Positions 12,181-24,658 of a DNA stretch of 64,000 bases are shown here, in pieces; position 1 is the stretch's first letter, and each line of letters starts with the position of its first letter. The notes under the pieces were generated by a model that worked only from the letters and a program-made list of their open reading frames with translations, had not been told where the DNA came from and did not search any database. The position numbers and the translations under genes are program-made. Source of the DNA: Blakeslea trispora (lineage: Eukaryota > Mucoromycota > Mucoromycetes > Mucorales > Choanephoraceae); the NCBI GenBank assembly GCA_025331445.1, contig JAIWNE010000076.1:95134-159133 (forward strand), in the 5' to 3' direction.

Positions 12181-12335
12181 CCTATATGACCACAGCCAGA
12201 TTTTCTCAAGAGCCATATAACTTTGAAAGCTTTCAGACAAAAGTGTTTTCATGTTGAAGGATAAACTGACTACTAACTTGTGTTTATAAAGGCATTCCAA
12301 ACAAAAGCTATCAATTGGTCTCATTTCTTGATTTA
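12181..12335 (-). repeat. left arm of ~150-bp inverted repeat framing the Gypsy fragment
   Basis: Its reverse complement matches 14895-15047 closely over ~150 bp, with scattered substitutions and no large gaps. Both arms contain the same start-like peptide, MRPIDSFCLECL followed by KHKLVVSLSFNM. Here the minus-strand frame stays open to ~12,091 (77 residues from ATG 12324); in the other arm it has a stop after FQS. Matching the arms by eye gives roughly 85% identity. This may be a transposon terminus or a dispersed repeat that inserted twice. Confidence 0.8.
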
Positions 12336-13205
12336 TTCATTTTTTGTTGGGCTATATCTTTCCAGGTTTAAGATCCAAAGCATACTATGCAAAAAGCAGC
12401 ATAAAGGCCTGGAAGATATATATATATATAAAGGATCTCCATTCTGATCCTAAAAAGACAATGTATGGGTTGACAATGGATATTTCTCTGATCAATTGTA
12501 AGATCATCGTACCATGTCAAAGCAGGCATCTGATTCATTATGAATACTTATTTTTTATAGATTATCGATAGATGAAGGACAATTTATTATAAAGAAATGA
12601 GCATCTTTTGTTTCTGCATTGCAACACAAGAGATCAATTTGACGCCCTGTTATATCTTTTTCCTGAACAACAGTGCACTTTCCCTTTCTCTACTAGAAAT
12701 CCTTAGCACCTAAGTGATAAGATACAAAATGCTTGTTCTCGGTTCAGCTATCATGAGAAAACGAGTGTTTAATAACAAATCTTGATATTGAGTACGGGCT
12801 TGCGGTATAGATCAACGCGAAATACCTCTGTAAGTTCTTTTCAGTAGCTTGAAATCGATGATGCAAAAACCATCATAAATCTTTTTGCATTCTCAACTAG
12901 ATAACTGGGAACATCCAACTTCTTACCAAAAATGATGCTCGTGAACAGAATAACTAGGTGTTCACTTTTATTAGTTTCTATTTTTTTCTACTACACAGTC
13001 TGTAAGATAAAAGGCACTTATACAGAGCAGAGCTAAGCAGCGCAGGCACGTACGTCCTGTTGCGAAGATGACGTATACGCACACTACCAAACGCATTTGA
13101 ACACTTGCATTGAGAAAAATACATTGAAGAGGGAAAAGTAAAGAGAAAGGTGGACAGGGTGTGCATACTGAGATGGCATTGAAATATCCAATATCGCCAT
13201 GGATT
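12336..13205. other. non-coding interior between left repeat arm and Gypsy fragment
   Basis: About 870 bp with no recognisable protein. It includes a short TA run (12418-12432). A Gypsy gag or protease would be expected upstream of the reverse transcriptase, but none is visible in any frame, so the element is either deleted or too decayed here. Confidence 0.4.
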
Positions 13206-14908
13206 GAGAAATCAAGGTTAGTCCTGTTCTACCTCCTATTGATCCAAACCCATCTACACCCAACAATGATCCTTTTGGTACACAGACCGAGCGTAAGCAA
13301 ATGATGGATCAAATCGAACCATTTATACAAGCCAACAGAAATATCCCTGTTGCAAACTACTGTAACATACCAGAAAGTGAAATACGCCTTCCTCTGAAAA
13401 AAGGTATTACATCAGCTTATCGTAGACAATATGCAATCAAAGAATGTCATTTAGAAGCTGTTGAAAAACAAGTACAAGAATGGATTTCGGGCAATGTCAT
13501 TGAACGTGCACCTCCAAACAATCCTTTCAATTCCAGTTTACTCACTGTGTTAAAGCGATCCCCTGTAACAGGTGAATTCGATCCAAAAAAGGTACGTACT
13601 GTACTTGATTGTCGTCTTGTCAATCAAAGCCTTGATCCCGCACAAATGGATAAATTTCCATTACCCTTGATCAGCACTTTGCATTGTAAATTGAGCAAAT
13701 TCTCGCTCTTCACTACCATCGATCTTAGTGTATGCTTTCACAGTTTTCGCATCTGTCGATGTGATAGACCTGTCACTTCATTCACGGCTCCTAGCGGCCT
13801 GCAATATCAATTCAAACGAGCTCCATTTGGCTTGCTCAACGTATCCTCAGTGGTACAACGAAGTATCACCAGTCTCTTTGCTGACTTGGATTATTGTGTT
13901 CATTACATTGACGACATCTACGTTGCTACCGATGATAGTATCGACAACCATGTCCATTGTTTACAAACAGCTCTTTCTCGACTCACTCGATCCAATCTTT
14001 GCATCAATCATGAAAAACTCAGTCTCATTCAGAAATCAATCTTTGTTCTAAGATTTCGACTTTCTCATGATGCACTTACTCTGGATATGCGCAAGGTTAC
14101 CAACGTATTGTCTTGGCCTGAAACGGTCCAAAACTCGAAAGAGTTAAGTCATCGTCTCGGTGTGATCAATTACTTTCGTGAGCATGTACCTCGCATTTCC
14201 ACCTTGATGGCTCCTTTGAACAAACTCAAAAATCATCCCAATATTAAGGAAGTATGGACTGCAGAGCATTCTAAAGCTATGCGTACATTGCAGCTCGTAC
14301 TCGCTGATACTCCTGTACTCAGTTGTCCTAGCCTCAAATGTCCTCTGCATCTCGTAACTGATGCTAGTGGATATGGTATTGGTGGTTGTTTGTATCAGGT
14401 AATCGATAACCATATTCGTTATATCGGCTTTGTTGCACGCACTTTATTGAAAGCAGAGCGCAACTATGGATCCTCTCGACGTGAGATCCTAGCGTTTCTC
14501 TATTGCACTACCAAATGGAAACAGTGGTTGTCTGGTCAACGCTTTCACTACTATACCGATAACAAAGGTATACTGTATCTGCACTCTTAACCAAAAATCA
14601 ATCGAATCATTGAAAATTACTACGAGATGATCTACGAGTTTGACTTTGACATCACTTTCTGTGCCGGAGTACGCAACATCTTGGGTGATCACTTGTCGCG
14701 TTTGCTTTGTCCAGACGACGCTGATCAAACGCTGGAGAGGGGTGAGCAAGTAATTGATACGCAAGTTGACACGAAAGCAGCCTCCAAAACAGCAAAAGAA
14801 AACAGTGATAATTCGCCTCACGTAACCTCGGAAACAAATTCTGAAAACAGTAACACAATGGAAAAATTTAGCCTGTTTTCAAAGCCTTTCAGAGAAATCA
14901 AAAAATGA
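13206..14908 (+). pseudogene. Ty3/Gypsy reverse transcriptase-RNase H fragment with in-frame stop
   Basis: One frame is open from just after a TGA (~13,203) to 14590, then continues in the same frame after a TAA at 14588-14590 to 14908. Reverse transcriptase motifs in order: AYRRQYAIKE, EWISGNVIERAPP, VRTVLDCRLVNQSL, FTTIDLSVCFHSF, FKRAPFGLLNVSS, and the catalytic YIDDIYV (~13909). Then come the thumb/connection and the RNase H region (LVTDASGYGIGG, YTDNKGILYLHS). After the stop, FCAGVRNILGDHLSRL matches the end of RNase H. The glutamine-type codon expected after LHS has become TAA. There is no gag, protease, integrase or LTR, so it is a non-autonomous relic. Some usually fixed residues differ, such as SVCFHSF where KSAFHRF-like sequence is common. 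Confidence 0.9.
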
Positions 14909-15047
14909 GACCAATTGATAGCTTTTGTTTAGAATGTCTTTCTAAACACAAGTTAGTAGTTAGTTTATCCTTCAACATGAGAATGCTTCTGGCTGGAAGC
15001 TTTCAAAGTTAGATGGCTCTTGAAAAAAATTTGGCTGTGGCCTATGG
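14895..15047 (+). repeat. right arm of the inverted repeat
   Basis: Plus-strand copy of the repeat at 12181-12335 in opposite orientation. It begins inside the last codons of the Gypsy-frame ORF and starts with ATG 14904 followed by the RPIDSFCLECL peptide, with a TAG after FQS. Similarity to the left arm stops at about 15047. Confidence 0.8.
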
Positions 15048-15277
15048 TCTTGTGTTACAAGTCATTAACCAATAATACAGCTTGTTTCATATTAGCTAAG
15101 ATATCAAAGTCCATTGTTGCTTGGACAACAAGTTATTCTTGTTCTCTAAATTTTATATTATGATGCCTGCATTAAGTGACAGGGAAAAAAGATTCTTTAA
15201 GCAAGAAACTCTCAGATGGAGGTTTCAAACAGACTAATTCTTCAAAGGTTGAAGCTGACCAATGTGAAGAATAGGAA
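15048..15277. other. spacer, no gene seen
   Basis: Short AT-rich segment between the right repeat arm and a frameshifted coding relic. It contains no recognisable feature. Confidence 0.3.
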
Positions 15278-15635
15278 ATGAATCAATTGAATCTGGATCC
15301 CTTGATCCTGCTTTTTAAAGAAGCCAAAGTACCCGTTGAGATGTCAAAGACCATCAATGAGGCCCTTGCAAACTGCGTAAATCAATCTCTTGTAACAGCT
15401 AAAGGAGAAAAGGAGTTTATCAGAAAAACTCTGATACAAAATGGAGAAGAAAGGAAGCTAAATTGGTTGATCTCAAGCAGAAATTAGCTAGATTCGATAT
15501 CATTGTTAACAAAAAGTTTCGGAAGAGATTCCTATTGCTTTGAGCCATACAAAGACAGAGCTCATCAAGGCTAAGGATTTTGTACAAAACCTTGATAAGT
15601 ACAGTCAGACAAGAAGAAAAAACCAAGCATTTTGA
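15278..15635 (+). pseudogene. frameshifted coding relic of unknown family
   Basis: A hydrophilic, helix-like reading frame starts at ATG 15278 (MNQLNLDPLILLFKEAKVP) and ends early. Equally protein-like sequence continues in a second frame (KLVDLKQKLARFDIIVNKKF, ~15455-15520) and then a third (IPIALSHTKTELIKAKDFVQ, ~15530-15635). Charged, Lys/Glu/Leu-rich composition across the switches suggests one former coding sequence with two frameshifts. I do not recognise the family. Its position beside the Gypsy fragment suggests a mobile-element protein such as a capsid-like one, but that is inference. Confidence 0.35.
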
Positions 15636-15899
15636 TTTTCTGACATGGCCATTTAGGATGAACAACAATTTAGCACTTCATATTGTGCATAACCTCTCGT
15701 TTTTTTTTTCTTACACTTATTGAGCACTACTTTTTGAAAATTACAATCTCCGAATACGTGCAACAAATTAAAAAAAAAGCGGATGAACGACTGTACCTCC
15801 TTTTTTATTTATTTTGTTGCAGAGTCTTATTTTTACTTTTTTTTTTCTTTCTAGTTTTCTTCTTTATATACCTTTTTTTTTTTACTTTATTGTTACAGA
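15636..15899. other. promoter region of the CLASP gene
   Basis: Strongly T-rich plus strand (long T and CT runs at 15700-15895) directly before the CLASP start codon, the usual look of 5' flanks in this window. Confidence 0.4.
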
Positions 15900-18800
15900 A
15901 TGACTGTACGAAAAGAGGACTTATCCTCTGATACTGATCCTATACAGGTAATTTTTATATATTAAGTTTAACTCTATAGAAAAAAAAAAAGACTCACCCC
16001 TTTTTTTCGTATTTGTCTGGATTAGGTATGGAGCGTCAAAGAGTTGGAAGCAGAATTTACTCCTATGCTTAAAGCATATCATGACAAAGAAACCGAGTTC
16101 AACTGGGAAGCAAGAGAAAAAGCAATCACTCGTATGAAAGGTTTGCTTCGAGGCAATGCAACTGAACCTGCTTATCTGGATGTACTTGTACATGGTATAA
16201 AACAGGTGGTGGATGGTATCATCAAAGCCGTAAGTGACAAGCTATGATACACAAATTTCTGTTCTGTTCACCATTCTGTTAGGTTGAGAGTTTACGTACA
16301 CAGTTAGCAGTAAAAGCGCTTTCGTTAGTTGGCGACATTGGTGTTTATATCGGAAAGCATATTGACTCATACATCACCGAACAACTCTTGATGTGTATGA
16401 TGCGTTGCGCCAGTTTGACAAAGAAGATGGTTGCCAGTGGCTCCTTGGAAGCAACAAAAACCTTTCTCAAGCATACTCATTTTTACCCTAAATTTATGAA
16501 CATGCTGCTCTTGTCTATTTCAGACAAAAACAGTCAGGTTCGTTTGTATGTGGTGATCTATACAAAGACACTGCTAGAAACACATGCACATCGTGAACAC
16601 ACACGTACATTGATGGACCGCACAAATTCTACGGATCATTTCGAAACGTTGATTACAAAGGGTTTGAATGATGCTACACCTGTAGTAAAAGAGCCTTGTC
16701 GAGAAGCATTTTGGATTTTTTGGGAACATTGGCGAGATCGAGGAGAGCAGTAAGTGAGTCCCCCTTTTTTCTTCCCTAAAATATGTTTATATATTTTTTA
16801 ATGGACGACATTCATTTCCTTTTTTTACAGCATCCTTCGACAATTACCACCGATTGCTCAAAAACAACTTGAAAAATCAAAGACAGTCAAACCACAAGCC
16901 AGCAGAAGCACACATGCATATCCAATAGAGTCCTCATCTTCAAATAAGCATCATGTACACCTCTCACCTTCTAATTCTAACAATTCGACTGGCTCTACAG
17001 AGCAACCTCAGCAACCTCATCATCATCAAATCAAGAGATCCTTATCTCCTCGAGCATCCTCTCCTCATCTTCGATCAGCATACGGATCTCCTCCACATAC
17101 TTCAACATCACATCTCCAAATACCCAGCTCTCCTCCACTTCCTTCATCCATGCTCCCTGCTCCTTCTTCTACACTCAAGAAGACTCGAGTGCCGACCCTC
17201 AATCGCAAAAAGTCAGCCATTTCGCTCAACAAGCGTAAGCCACCTGCTCACTTTATGATGCTCTTGAGCAGTGACGATGACATGCAGCGTACAGAAGGGC
17301 TCATGCAACTGTCCAAAAAGCTATCTGTCTTTCCTTACCAGCCCAATCCAAATCTTGCTTTAATCCAATTAGATGTACCTAATGCCCCTCCAGTAGATGG
17401 CATTGTACTCAAAGCAACATTTCTTCAACTCTGGGATGATCATTACGAGTTCTTGTCTACGTGGGATGGCATGATCAATATAATGATGCGTTTATTGACA
17501 TTTGAGGAGTGCATTCCCAAGCTGATTTTAGATGCTAATCCAGATGAAAATGTACGCCGAACAGAAACTGATATTGCTCGAGTAGAATATGCGCGATTGG
17601 GACTTGCTCGTGCCACACTTTACCTTGAGTCTCAGCATCCTGATCTTGTTGAAATTGTTTTTACTAGTCTGGTGCAATACGGCGGTTTTGTTCAGCAAAC
17701 GCGTTTACCTGCTGCCAAAAAAGATATCACACGTTTACCTGCCAACCGTAGGAAACTAACAAAACATTTCTTGGAATGGCTAGATAATTTGGTCACACCA
17801 CTGATTGGCTTGAGCGAGGATGTTGATTACCAATCGAAAACATTCGAGGGCGCACCTGAATTTATATTTCAGACATCAGAAACTGCATCAGCAGTATCAT
17901 GGTTTGCATCCGATAATAACATACGGCAATGTTTGGCCATTTTGTTGCCCTTGATTCTTAATTCTTCTTCAGGCACTCTATGGCATGATCCTCTAATTGC
18001 GTTTATTAAGCATCTTCGATTACTAAACCAACGACTGTTTGAAATGATAATGGCTACCTATGATGACTATTCTACTCATAAAATCTGTCGTACACTGGGT
18101 ATCCATCTTCGTGTAGAACAGCCTGTCAGTATGGCAATACAAGCTGAACATCTTGCAGATGACGATCTAACTGATATGCTATCACAAGACTACCAGCCGG
18201 AAATGATACCTTCTATCTCTATAGAACAAGAAGAGCCATCGATTATAATCTCTCAAGAAGAGGAACCGGTTTATGATATTGCACAAGATCAGAGTTTAGA
18301 CTATGACCTGCTGAGCGAGCAGAGTATGGCATCAACGGAAATGCCTATTATGGATGATATAGAACAGAATGAAGAGATACATGAAAACGAGTCAACGCAA
18401 ACATACAATTTAAACAATTTAGAGAAAGAAGCATCACAAACAGAAGCACTTGCACAAGAGGTGCACTCTGAGATCTACCCACCAGCCAACCAATCGCCTG
18501 AGGAAACAAAAGCTGATGAAGCACAGTCTAAAGAGGAAATAGTTGAGCAGAAGGCTGAGAAAAAAATTGAGGATAAAGTTGAGGACAAAGTTGAAGACAA
18601 GGTTGAAGACAAGGTTGAAGACAAGGTTGAAGACAAGGTTGAAGACAAGGTTGAAGACAAGGTTGAAGATAAAGTGGAGCACAAAGTCGAGGAAAGAACC
18701 GATGTCACTGTCAATGGCACCCACCTTGGCGACACTACACATATTGCTAACCATGGCAACGATATTGACATCATACCCCCAAAATATACGACACTTAATC

Positions 18801-20386
18801 CTTCAGACAATCAGGAAACTCAACAAGTCAAGCAAGTATCAGCCAAAGAAGATCCATCTACCTACTTTACTCAAAAGCAAAGTGACTATTTCAGCACTTC
18901 ACAAAAGACACTTTACATGTCTGATCCACCTGTAGCCATTGATGAAGTCCTGTATCAAGACCACGTTGATCTTCGAGAAAGTCCATTGATGGAAAGTCTA
19001 AATGAGCCAATCGTCAACTATTTGCAAAAAGAAGTTACCGTCACGGACAAACAAACACCACTTTCCGATCGTTTCATACCTTTACAGAACGAACAAGGCT
19101 ACACAAACACAGTAAGTTTTTTTTTTTTGCATGGAATAAATTAGAACAAGACAATTAACAATAAATAGGAATATGCAAACGGAAGTATGAGCACGGGCTC
19201 ATCTGCAGAAGAAGAAAAGAAACCTGACGAACCAAAACAATTACAAAAAAGCTATCCTAATCTGGAAAAGTACCCTGTACCTCAATTTGTGCCATTTTTT
19301 TCACCTGAAAAAGTCAACTTTCCAAATCCTGTCTTTAAGCAGAATGTACGTTCACTTCATCCTAGTCTCTCTACCAACACAAGTAATCATGCCAGTGCCA
19401 ATCGAAATGCAAAAGACAAGGCCGTACAGTTGTATGGATTGATTGATAAGTTAAAGACCCCTTCTATGGATCATCAAGCTACATTCCGAAAGATGACACG
19501 TTTATTTAAAGAAGTGCCTATCAGAAGAATATGGAATCAGGGTGGTATTGAAGAGAGTGGTAGTGAGACATGGGCAGGCGCTCAAAATGATGCTGGCAAT
19601 TTCGTTGAAACTGTACAGGCCGTACTACCTTATCTTGATGGTGATAATGAAAAGTCCATCTTGACTGCCATTGAATGTATTCGGCAGCTGGCTGTCACAC
19701 AAGCTGGTCTGTTCCGTTTCTTTGAAAGAAAAGTAGACGAAAAAGGAAGGACGTTGGAATCACAATTGTTGGAAAAACTGTTACAAATTAGGTCTAACAA
19801 GAATCCTACTGTAAGCAATATAACATAGATCTGTGTCCAAGACAGTTGACAAATACATTCATCTTGTAGATTTGTATTGCTGCTGAAGATACTCTTGATT
19901 CTATCTTGGGTACCTTGAACTCACCTACTGTGTTTGAATTGCTTATGGCTTTTATTATTTACCGTTTACTTATTGCACCCTATGATGACTATCCGACCGA
20001 TATTCGGTATCATCCTGTAGGATCTGCATTTATGTATCTTGGTAAATGGGTCAGGGAATTGAAGGATGACTTTTATGTTGACGAATGGCTTGGCAAAGGT
20101 GGTGTCAATGCCTTTTTTGAGGTAAAGATCACATGAAGATGCTATTGATGTTATTCTCCTGACCTCTTGTTTGTTTTTCGTTCAGGGTATCAACCACTCA
20201 TTGATAAATATTAGAAAATCCTGTGTGGAGGCAATCGTAGCATTCCAAGAAGTGATTGGTGATAAAATCTATGAGCTTTTAATAGACTTACGGGAAGATC
20301 AAATGAATTTGCTAAAGCATTATGTTGCAAAAGCATCCAAGAAAAAGATTAGTCTTCGAAACCTAAGAGACAACACACAATTCTGA
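15900..20386 (+). CDS. CLASP-family microtubule plus-end protein (Stu1/Cls1-like)
   Basis: Exons 15900-15947, 16026-16229, 16283-16749, 16831-19111, 19169-19810, 19870-20121 and 20186-20386 give 1364 residues, in the CLASP range. The N-terminal ~230 residues form a TOG/CLASP_N-like HEAT array: FNWEAREKAITRMKGLLRGN, SLRTQLAVKALSLVGDIGVYIG, and the ATPVVKEPCREAFWIFWEHW helix pair. A Ser/Pro/His- and Arg-rich stretch follows (likely microtubule-binding), then a second helical domain (~17250-18130), an acidic low-complexity region with a 12-bp tandem repeat (18559-18700), and a C-terminal HEAT domain (DKAVQLYGLIDKLKTP ... LREDQMNLLKHYVAKAS). CLASPs stabilise microtubules at spindle and cell tips. 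The three helical blocks in this order favour CLASP over XMAP215/Stu2, which has more TOGs at the N-terminus. Confidence 0.85.
18559..18700 (+). repeat. 12-bp minisatellite encoding VEDK repeats inside the CLASP gene
   Basis: Tandem copies of GTTGAAGACAAG (about ten, the outer ones degenerate, such as GTTGAGGACAAA and GTGGAGCACAAA) encode (VEDK)n. Unit length is a multiple of three, so copy-number change keeps the frame. The inner copies are identical, which suggests recent expansion. Confidence 0.9.
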
Positions 20387-22493
20387 TAAAAAAAAAGAAA
20401 GAAAAAAAAGGTATTTGTTTCTTTTTTGTTCCTTTCAGTACGTGTGTATGTTGTGTACATGTTATGTGCACAAATAAGCAAACAAACAATCTGACCTTTT
20501 TAGACCTATAGTCTTTTTTCTTTCTTTCTTCAATATATTTTGTATTTATCTATACCCTTCTTTCCAACTCACTGATTACCCCCCCCCTTCTCCTTTTTCC
20601 CCCCCTTTTTTATCATAAACCGAATTACAAATAAATCAACTCATAAATGATATCAAACTTTCTTTAGTTTGTTTGATCAAGCAAGATATACTAATCAGCC
20701 TTCCCGCCTTTAATGCATTACATATCTAACTTAAAATGATGTATATGACATATTTGCCTAAGCGCTTATTTATTCAAACACCATCACTCGCACAATCAAA
20801 GTTACATATTTTTCTTTTCAAATGCTTCATTATGCATGTGGGCATTATCAGGTGCCTTTTTATCTCAGTTCTTTGTGAACTTTCCATCTACTCTATTTGA
20901 ATTTACCCTAATGACCTTTCAAGCATAGATATCTCTTTTACCAGATAAATTCTATCTTGACTCACAAAACCTCCTTTTTTTTTTCCCAGAAAATTAGATA
21001 TAGTTTTTATTTTAATCCGATTCCCTTAGAAAAGAAAAAAGTAAATTAAGCTAACAAAAATAGAAAGATGAATTGCGCACAATGGTAGCCTGTGGGTTTG
21101 ATGATCTACTATTGTTTTTCTAAAACAGGAGTGATTTTCTTTTTTAAACAGTAGCTTCTTTTGCATGCTGTCTCATTTTCTCTTTTATTTTACTCACTGT
21201 TAATTTTTTTTTATTATTATTATTATTATTTACAAATAAAAAGCAAAGGTCTATGTTTTGATCCTATCAGCTACTCTTTTTTTTTTTTGTATATTGTTAG
21301 ACAAGAGTTGCATTTGGCAAAACCATACTTTTTTATGCTCACAAATAAATTTCCCTTTCGTCATACTATGAAAGTGCTATATTGTTGAGTCCTTTTTTTT
21401 TTGCTTTAGGATGTAGAGATGGTTTGAATTAAGAAGCGTTATATTGTATCGGTGTACGTCAAATCCGTTTCTATCTGTAAAGAAAAAGAATAATACAGTC
21501 CTTCTTGATTACGCTATTCTATCTTATGAACAGAGCTTAACGCAAATTGGCGGGCATGGTGGCAAAAAAAAAAAAGAATCACTCCTATGACTCAAAAGGG
21601 ACACTCAGGGCCTGTACGACTATGTATTCAAGAGGTGTATAACCACAATGACATTTTTATTTTTAGAACTCGGGAACACCTTACTCTTTAGCCAGTGCGA
21701 CGTCAATTCGCGTCTGGCGCGATTTTTTACTTTCCGGATCGACTGAAAAAGGGTTTAATACTTCTTTATTTGGAAAAACGACTTGTAGAACTTACAAAAT
21801 GATCAAAACTCTTTTTTAATTTGCATAACTCTCTTTCAATTCATTCCCAAGAATTTTTTTTTTAGTTTTTTATTGTTTCTATCACCAAAGCTACTAAAGG
21901 GAAATAAATAAATAAATAAAATGCGTTCTTCAGTTCATGGGCGTATAAATTTAGATTACATAAAAACAAGGATTAAATCACAAGTTTTTTTTTTTTTTTA
22001 TTCTGAAAGAAAGAAAGAAAGAAAAAAAAAGTCGTTATTTATTGTTTTGTTTTTTTAATTAAAAAAAAAAAAGTAAATAATAAAATATAGAAAAAGTGAG
22101 AAAAAAGTTTCATGAAAAACAACAGGCTCTTTTTTTTTTTAATGATTCTGTGTGTCTATTTTTCTAATGTAAAAAAAAAAAGTGCTCATGATGACTTGAA
22201 ATACATGAAAGGCTTACCACAAATACAATAAAAAAAAAATATGTTTTTTTTTTCTTCAATCGGTGAAAGTTGTTTCTTTTAATATTAGTATTTTCTTTTT
22301 TATTTTTTTTTTTAATCAATTTCTTTTTTTGTGCCCTGATCTTTATTTATATTTGCTTATTGCCTCCTTACTTTTTTTTTTTTGTAAGACACATAATTTC
22401 TTTTATAAATCATTAAATCTTTGCTTTTCTTTTTTTTTTTTTTTTTATTTCTTTCGCTCTCTTCTTTTTCAATCCTTTTTCTTTATTTTCAAA
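20387..22493. other. long AT-rich intergenic region
   Basis: About 2.1 kb with dense A and T runs, short microsatellites (TTA units at ~21211-21230; AAAT units near 21903-21922) and no gene I can support. The last 250 bp are T-rich and lead into the TEA-domain gene. Confidence 0.5.
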
Positions 22494-24658
22494 ATGTTGG
22501 CTTGTCCTCAAGATTTATTTTTTCATAACGATGGAAAATACCCAAAAGTAATGCACGACCAATCACTCATGTTAGATAAAGACAAACGAATCAAGCAGAG
22601 AAAGGATTCAATAAAAGACTTTGCTCTTCATGAAAATGATCTTTCAAGCACTTCTAGCTTAAAAGATAAAGAAGAACAAGTCTGGCCACCAGATGTTGAA
22701 TCTGCTTTTATCGAAGGTAACATTTTGCCAATGCCCTCAAATTTGACATTGTCTTATTTTTTTTTTGTATCTTAGCTTTGGAATCAATTCCTAAATTAGG
22801 AAGGAGAAAGATCCTTGTCAATGGCAAGCCTTGTGGTAAGACAAGAATAAAAAAAAATGTATGGCCATCATCTAAACTTATTTGATTTATTGCTCTTTAG
22901 GCCGTAATGAATTGATTTCTGATTATATCTTTCGCAAGACATGCAAAATAAGAACCAGAAAGCAAGTATCTTCTCATATACAAGTACTGAAAAACACTCG
23001 CAAAGGCGATGCCCACTGTAAGTCCTGTTATGATAATTGTGTCTGTAGGGTATACATAAATTGCATACTAATTATCCTTTTATGTCAATAGTCATGCGTC
23101 TTTTGACAGATTCTGTTGATGTGGATGATACTAATGCCACCACAAACACCACAAGAAGTGCATCATCAGGCAACTCGAAATCAAAGCCAAGGCAGTCGCA
23201 TGCATCTATGCATCACCTTCGCCATCCTCATCATCCATATCATCACTCTGCCAAATCCATCCTCCACCCTTCATCAGCAAACAAATACCGTACGCATCGC
23301 TATCAGCCTATCGATTCTTCAGACGAATCCTCCATCAATTCTTCGCCTTCGCCTACAGATTATGTCTTTGATATCATGTGTAATGATCCTACTCAACAAC
23401 AAGCACTCTCTATGCTTCAGTTTAAAGACTTTTACGATCCTTTTCAACAATCTCCTTATAGCCGTGCTGAAAGCTTGATGAACCAGACAGTGAACCCCAT
23501 GCACTTTATGGACACAAACACCCAAAGTTTGATGATGGACCCCTTTTTTGGTTCTGCCAATGATTTGCTTAATCCCAACAATGTTTTTTTCACACCCAAC
23601 GTTTTTCAATCGCCTACAGCTGCTCAGCACTTGGAGAACGAAAGTTTAGAGCCATTCGTCTCACCCAGTGCCATGACAGATGAAATGCTAATGAACAGCC
23701 TTACTATTCTAACCAACCAGAGCACAACCAGCAATCGAAAGAAGACAACAAGAACCAAGATGCCCTTAAAGAAACGATCAGAAGACCCAGAAGATATCAA
23801 AACAGAGGATCATGCCCTGTGGCCAAACTATCTCTGTCTCTATCTTGAATATACTTTACCGTATGATCCTGCCTGTCGACTCTTATCTCATAATCTATCT
23901 CATCTTGCCCATTGTCACCCCAAGTTATTGCAGTCATGCTCAGATGTGATCTCTAAAGAGAAATGTCCTTCCATCACATCTCTAACTCCGAACTCGGATC
24001 GATATGCACTCTTATTGGCCAAGGTAAGATAGTAGACTGCATACATTTGATTTGTTCCTAACCCTTTTTTTTTTCTATGCTCTTCTTCTCTCCTTAAACT
24101 TTGCATGCAATCTATAGACGAAGCTTGACTTGAACTTGACTATCTCAGAATTTGCATTTAACAATACCGCATTTTTTGAAACACAAACACGTCGCACAAT
24201 TGAATGCACCACCACTATCTATTCTTTTGGTAATGTGGTGTTGGAATCAAAAGAAACACAACAAGCGTTTTGGGTGACTGAAGGCAAATACATGTACAAT
24301 TTCGTATTTGTCAATCAATTTTTTGATGCCTTTATGAAGGGCATTCGGTCTTTGCAGTCTTGGGATGAAGTAGATATTGCCATCAATAACCTTTGCATAG
24401 TTCAGGTAAAAAAGAATAGTTTGATTGGCGAATTTGGCTCTAATTCCCTCTTTTTTTCTTTATTAGTCATTTCATGATGTTGAAACAAAATACACAACTT
24501 CAAACGAAGCATCATCGCCTTCTGCCGAAAATACCAGCAATGTTTCTACTAATACAACCGTAATGGAAGACCAGTTGCCCTTGCTTGTTATGATCTATGA
24601 ATTTGAAAGAGGTGATGGTACAATTGAGATGGTTCAAATCGAAAAAGATCAAAAGTAA
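22494..24658 (+). CDS. TEA/ATTS-domain transcription factor (TEC1/AbaA/TEAD-like)
   Basis: Exons 22494-22716, 22776-22835, 22901-23017, 23092-24023, 24118-24405 and 24467-24658 give 603 residues. The TEA DNA-binding domain spans residues ~66-132: [37 protein letters not shown], then the recognition-helix signature [16 protein letters not shown] His/Ser/Asn-rich linker follows. The C-terminal part ([29 protein letters not shown] sequence, [21 protein letters not shown]) resembles the immunoglobulin-like cofactor-binding domain of TEAD proteins. Ascomycete members control hyphal development and conidiation; here a developmental role is inferred. The start lies at the first ATG after a strong T/C tract. 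Confidence 0.93.

Noticed and set aside
12181..15047. DIRS-type element because of inverted repeats around an RT
   Set aside because: The RT motifs are ordinary Ty3/Gypsy and no tyrosine recombinase or internal complementary region is visible.
18434..18810. Minus-strand ORFs rich in FNLV or SSTL repeats
   Set aside because: Shadow frames of the (VEDK)n tract in the CLASP gene.
22263..22493. In-frame upstream extension of the TEA gene rich in Phe and Leu
   Set aside because: It is a translation of the T/C-rich promoter tract; the ATG at 22494 is the sensible start.
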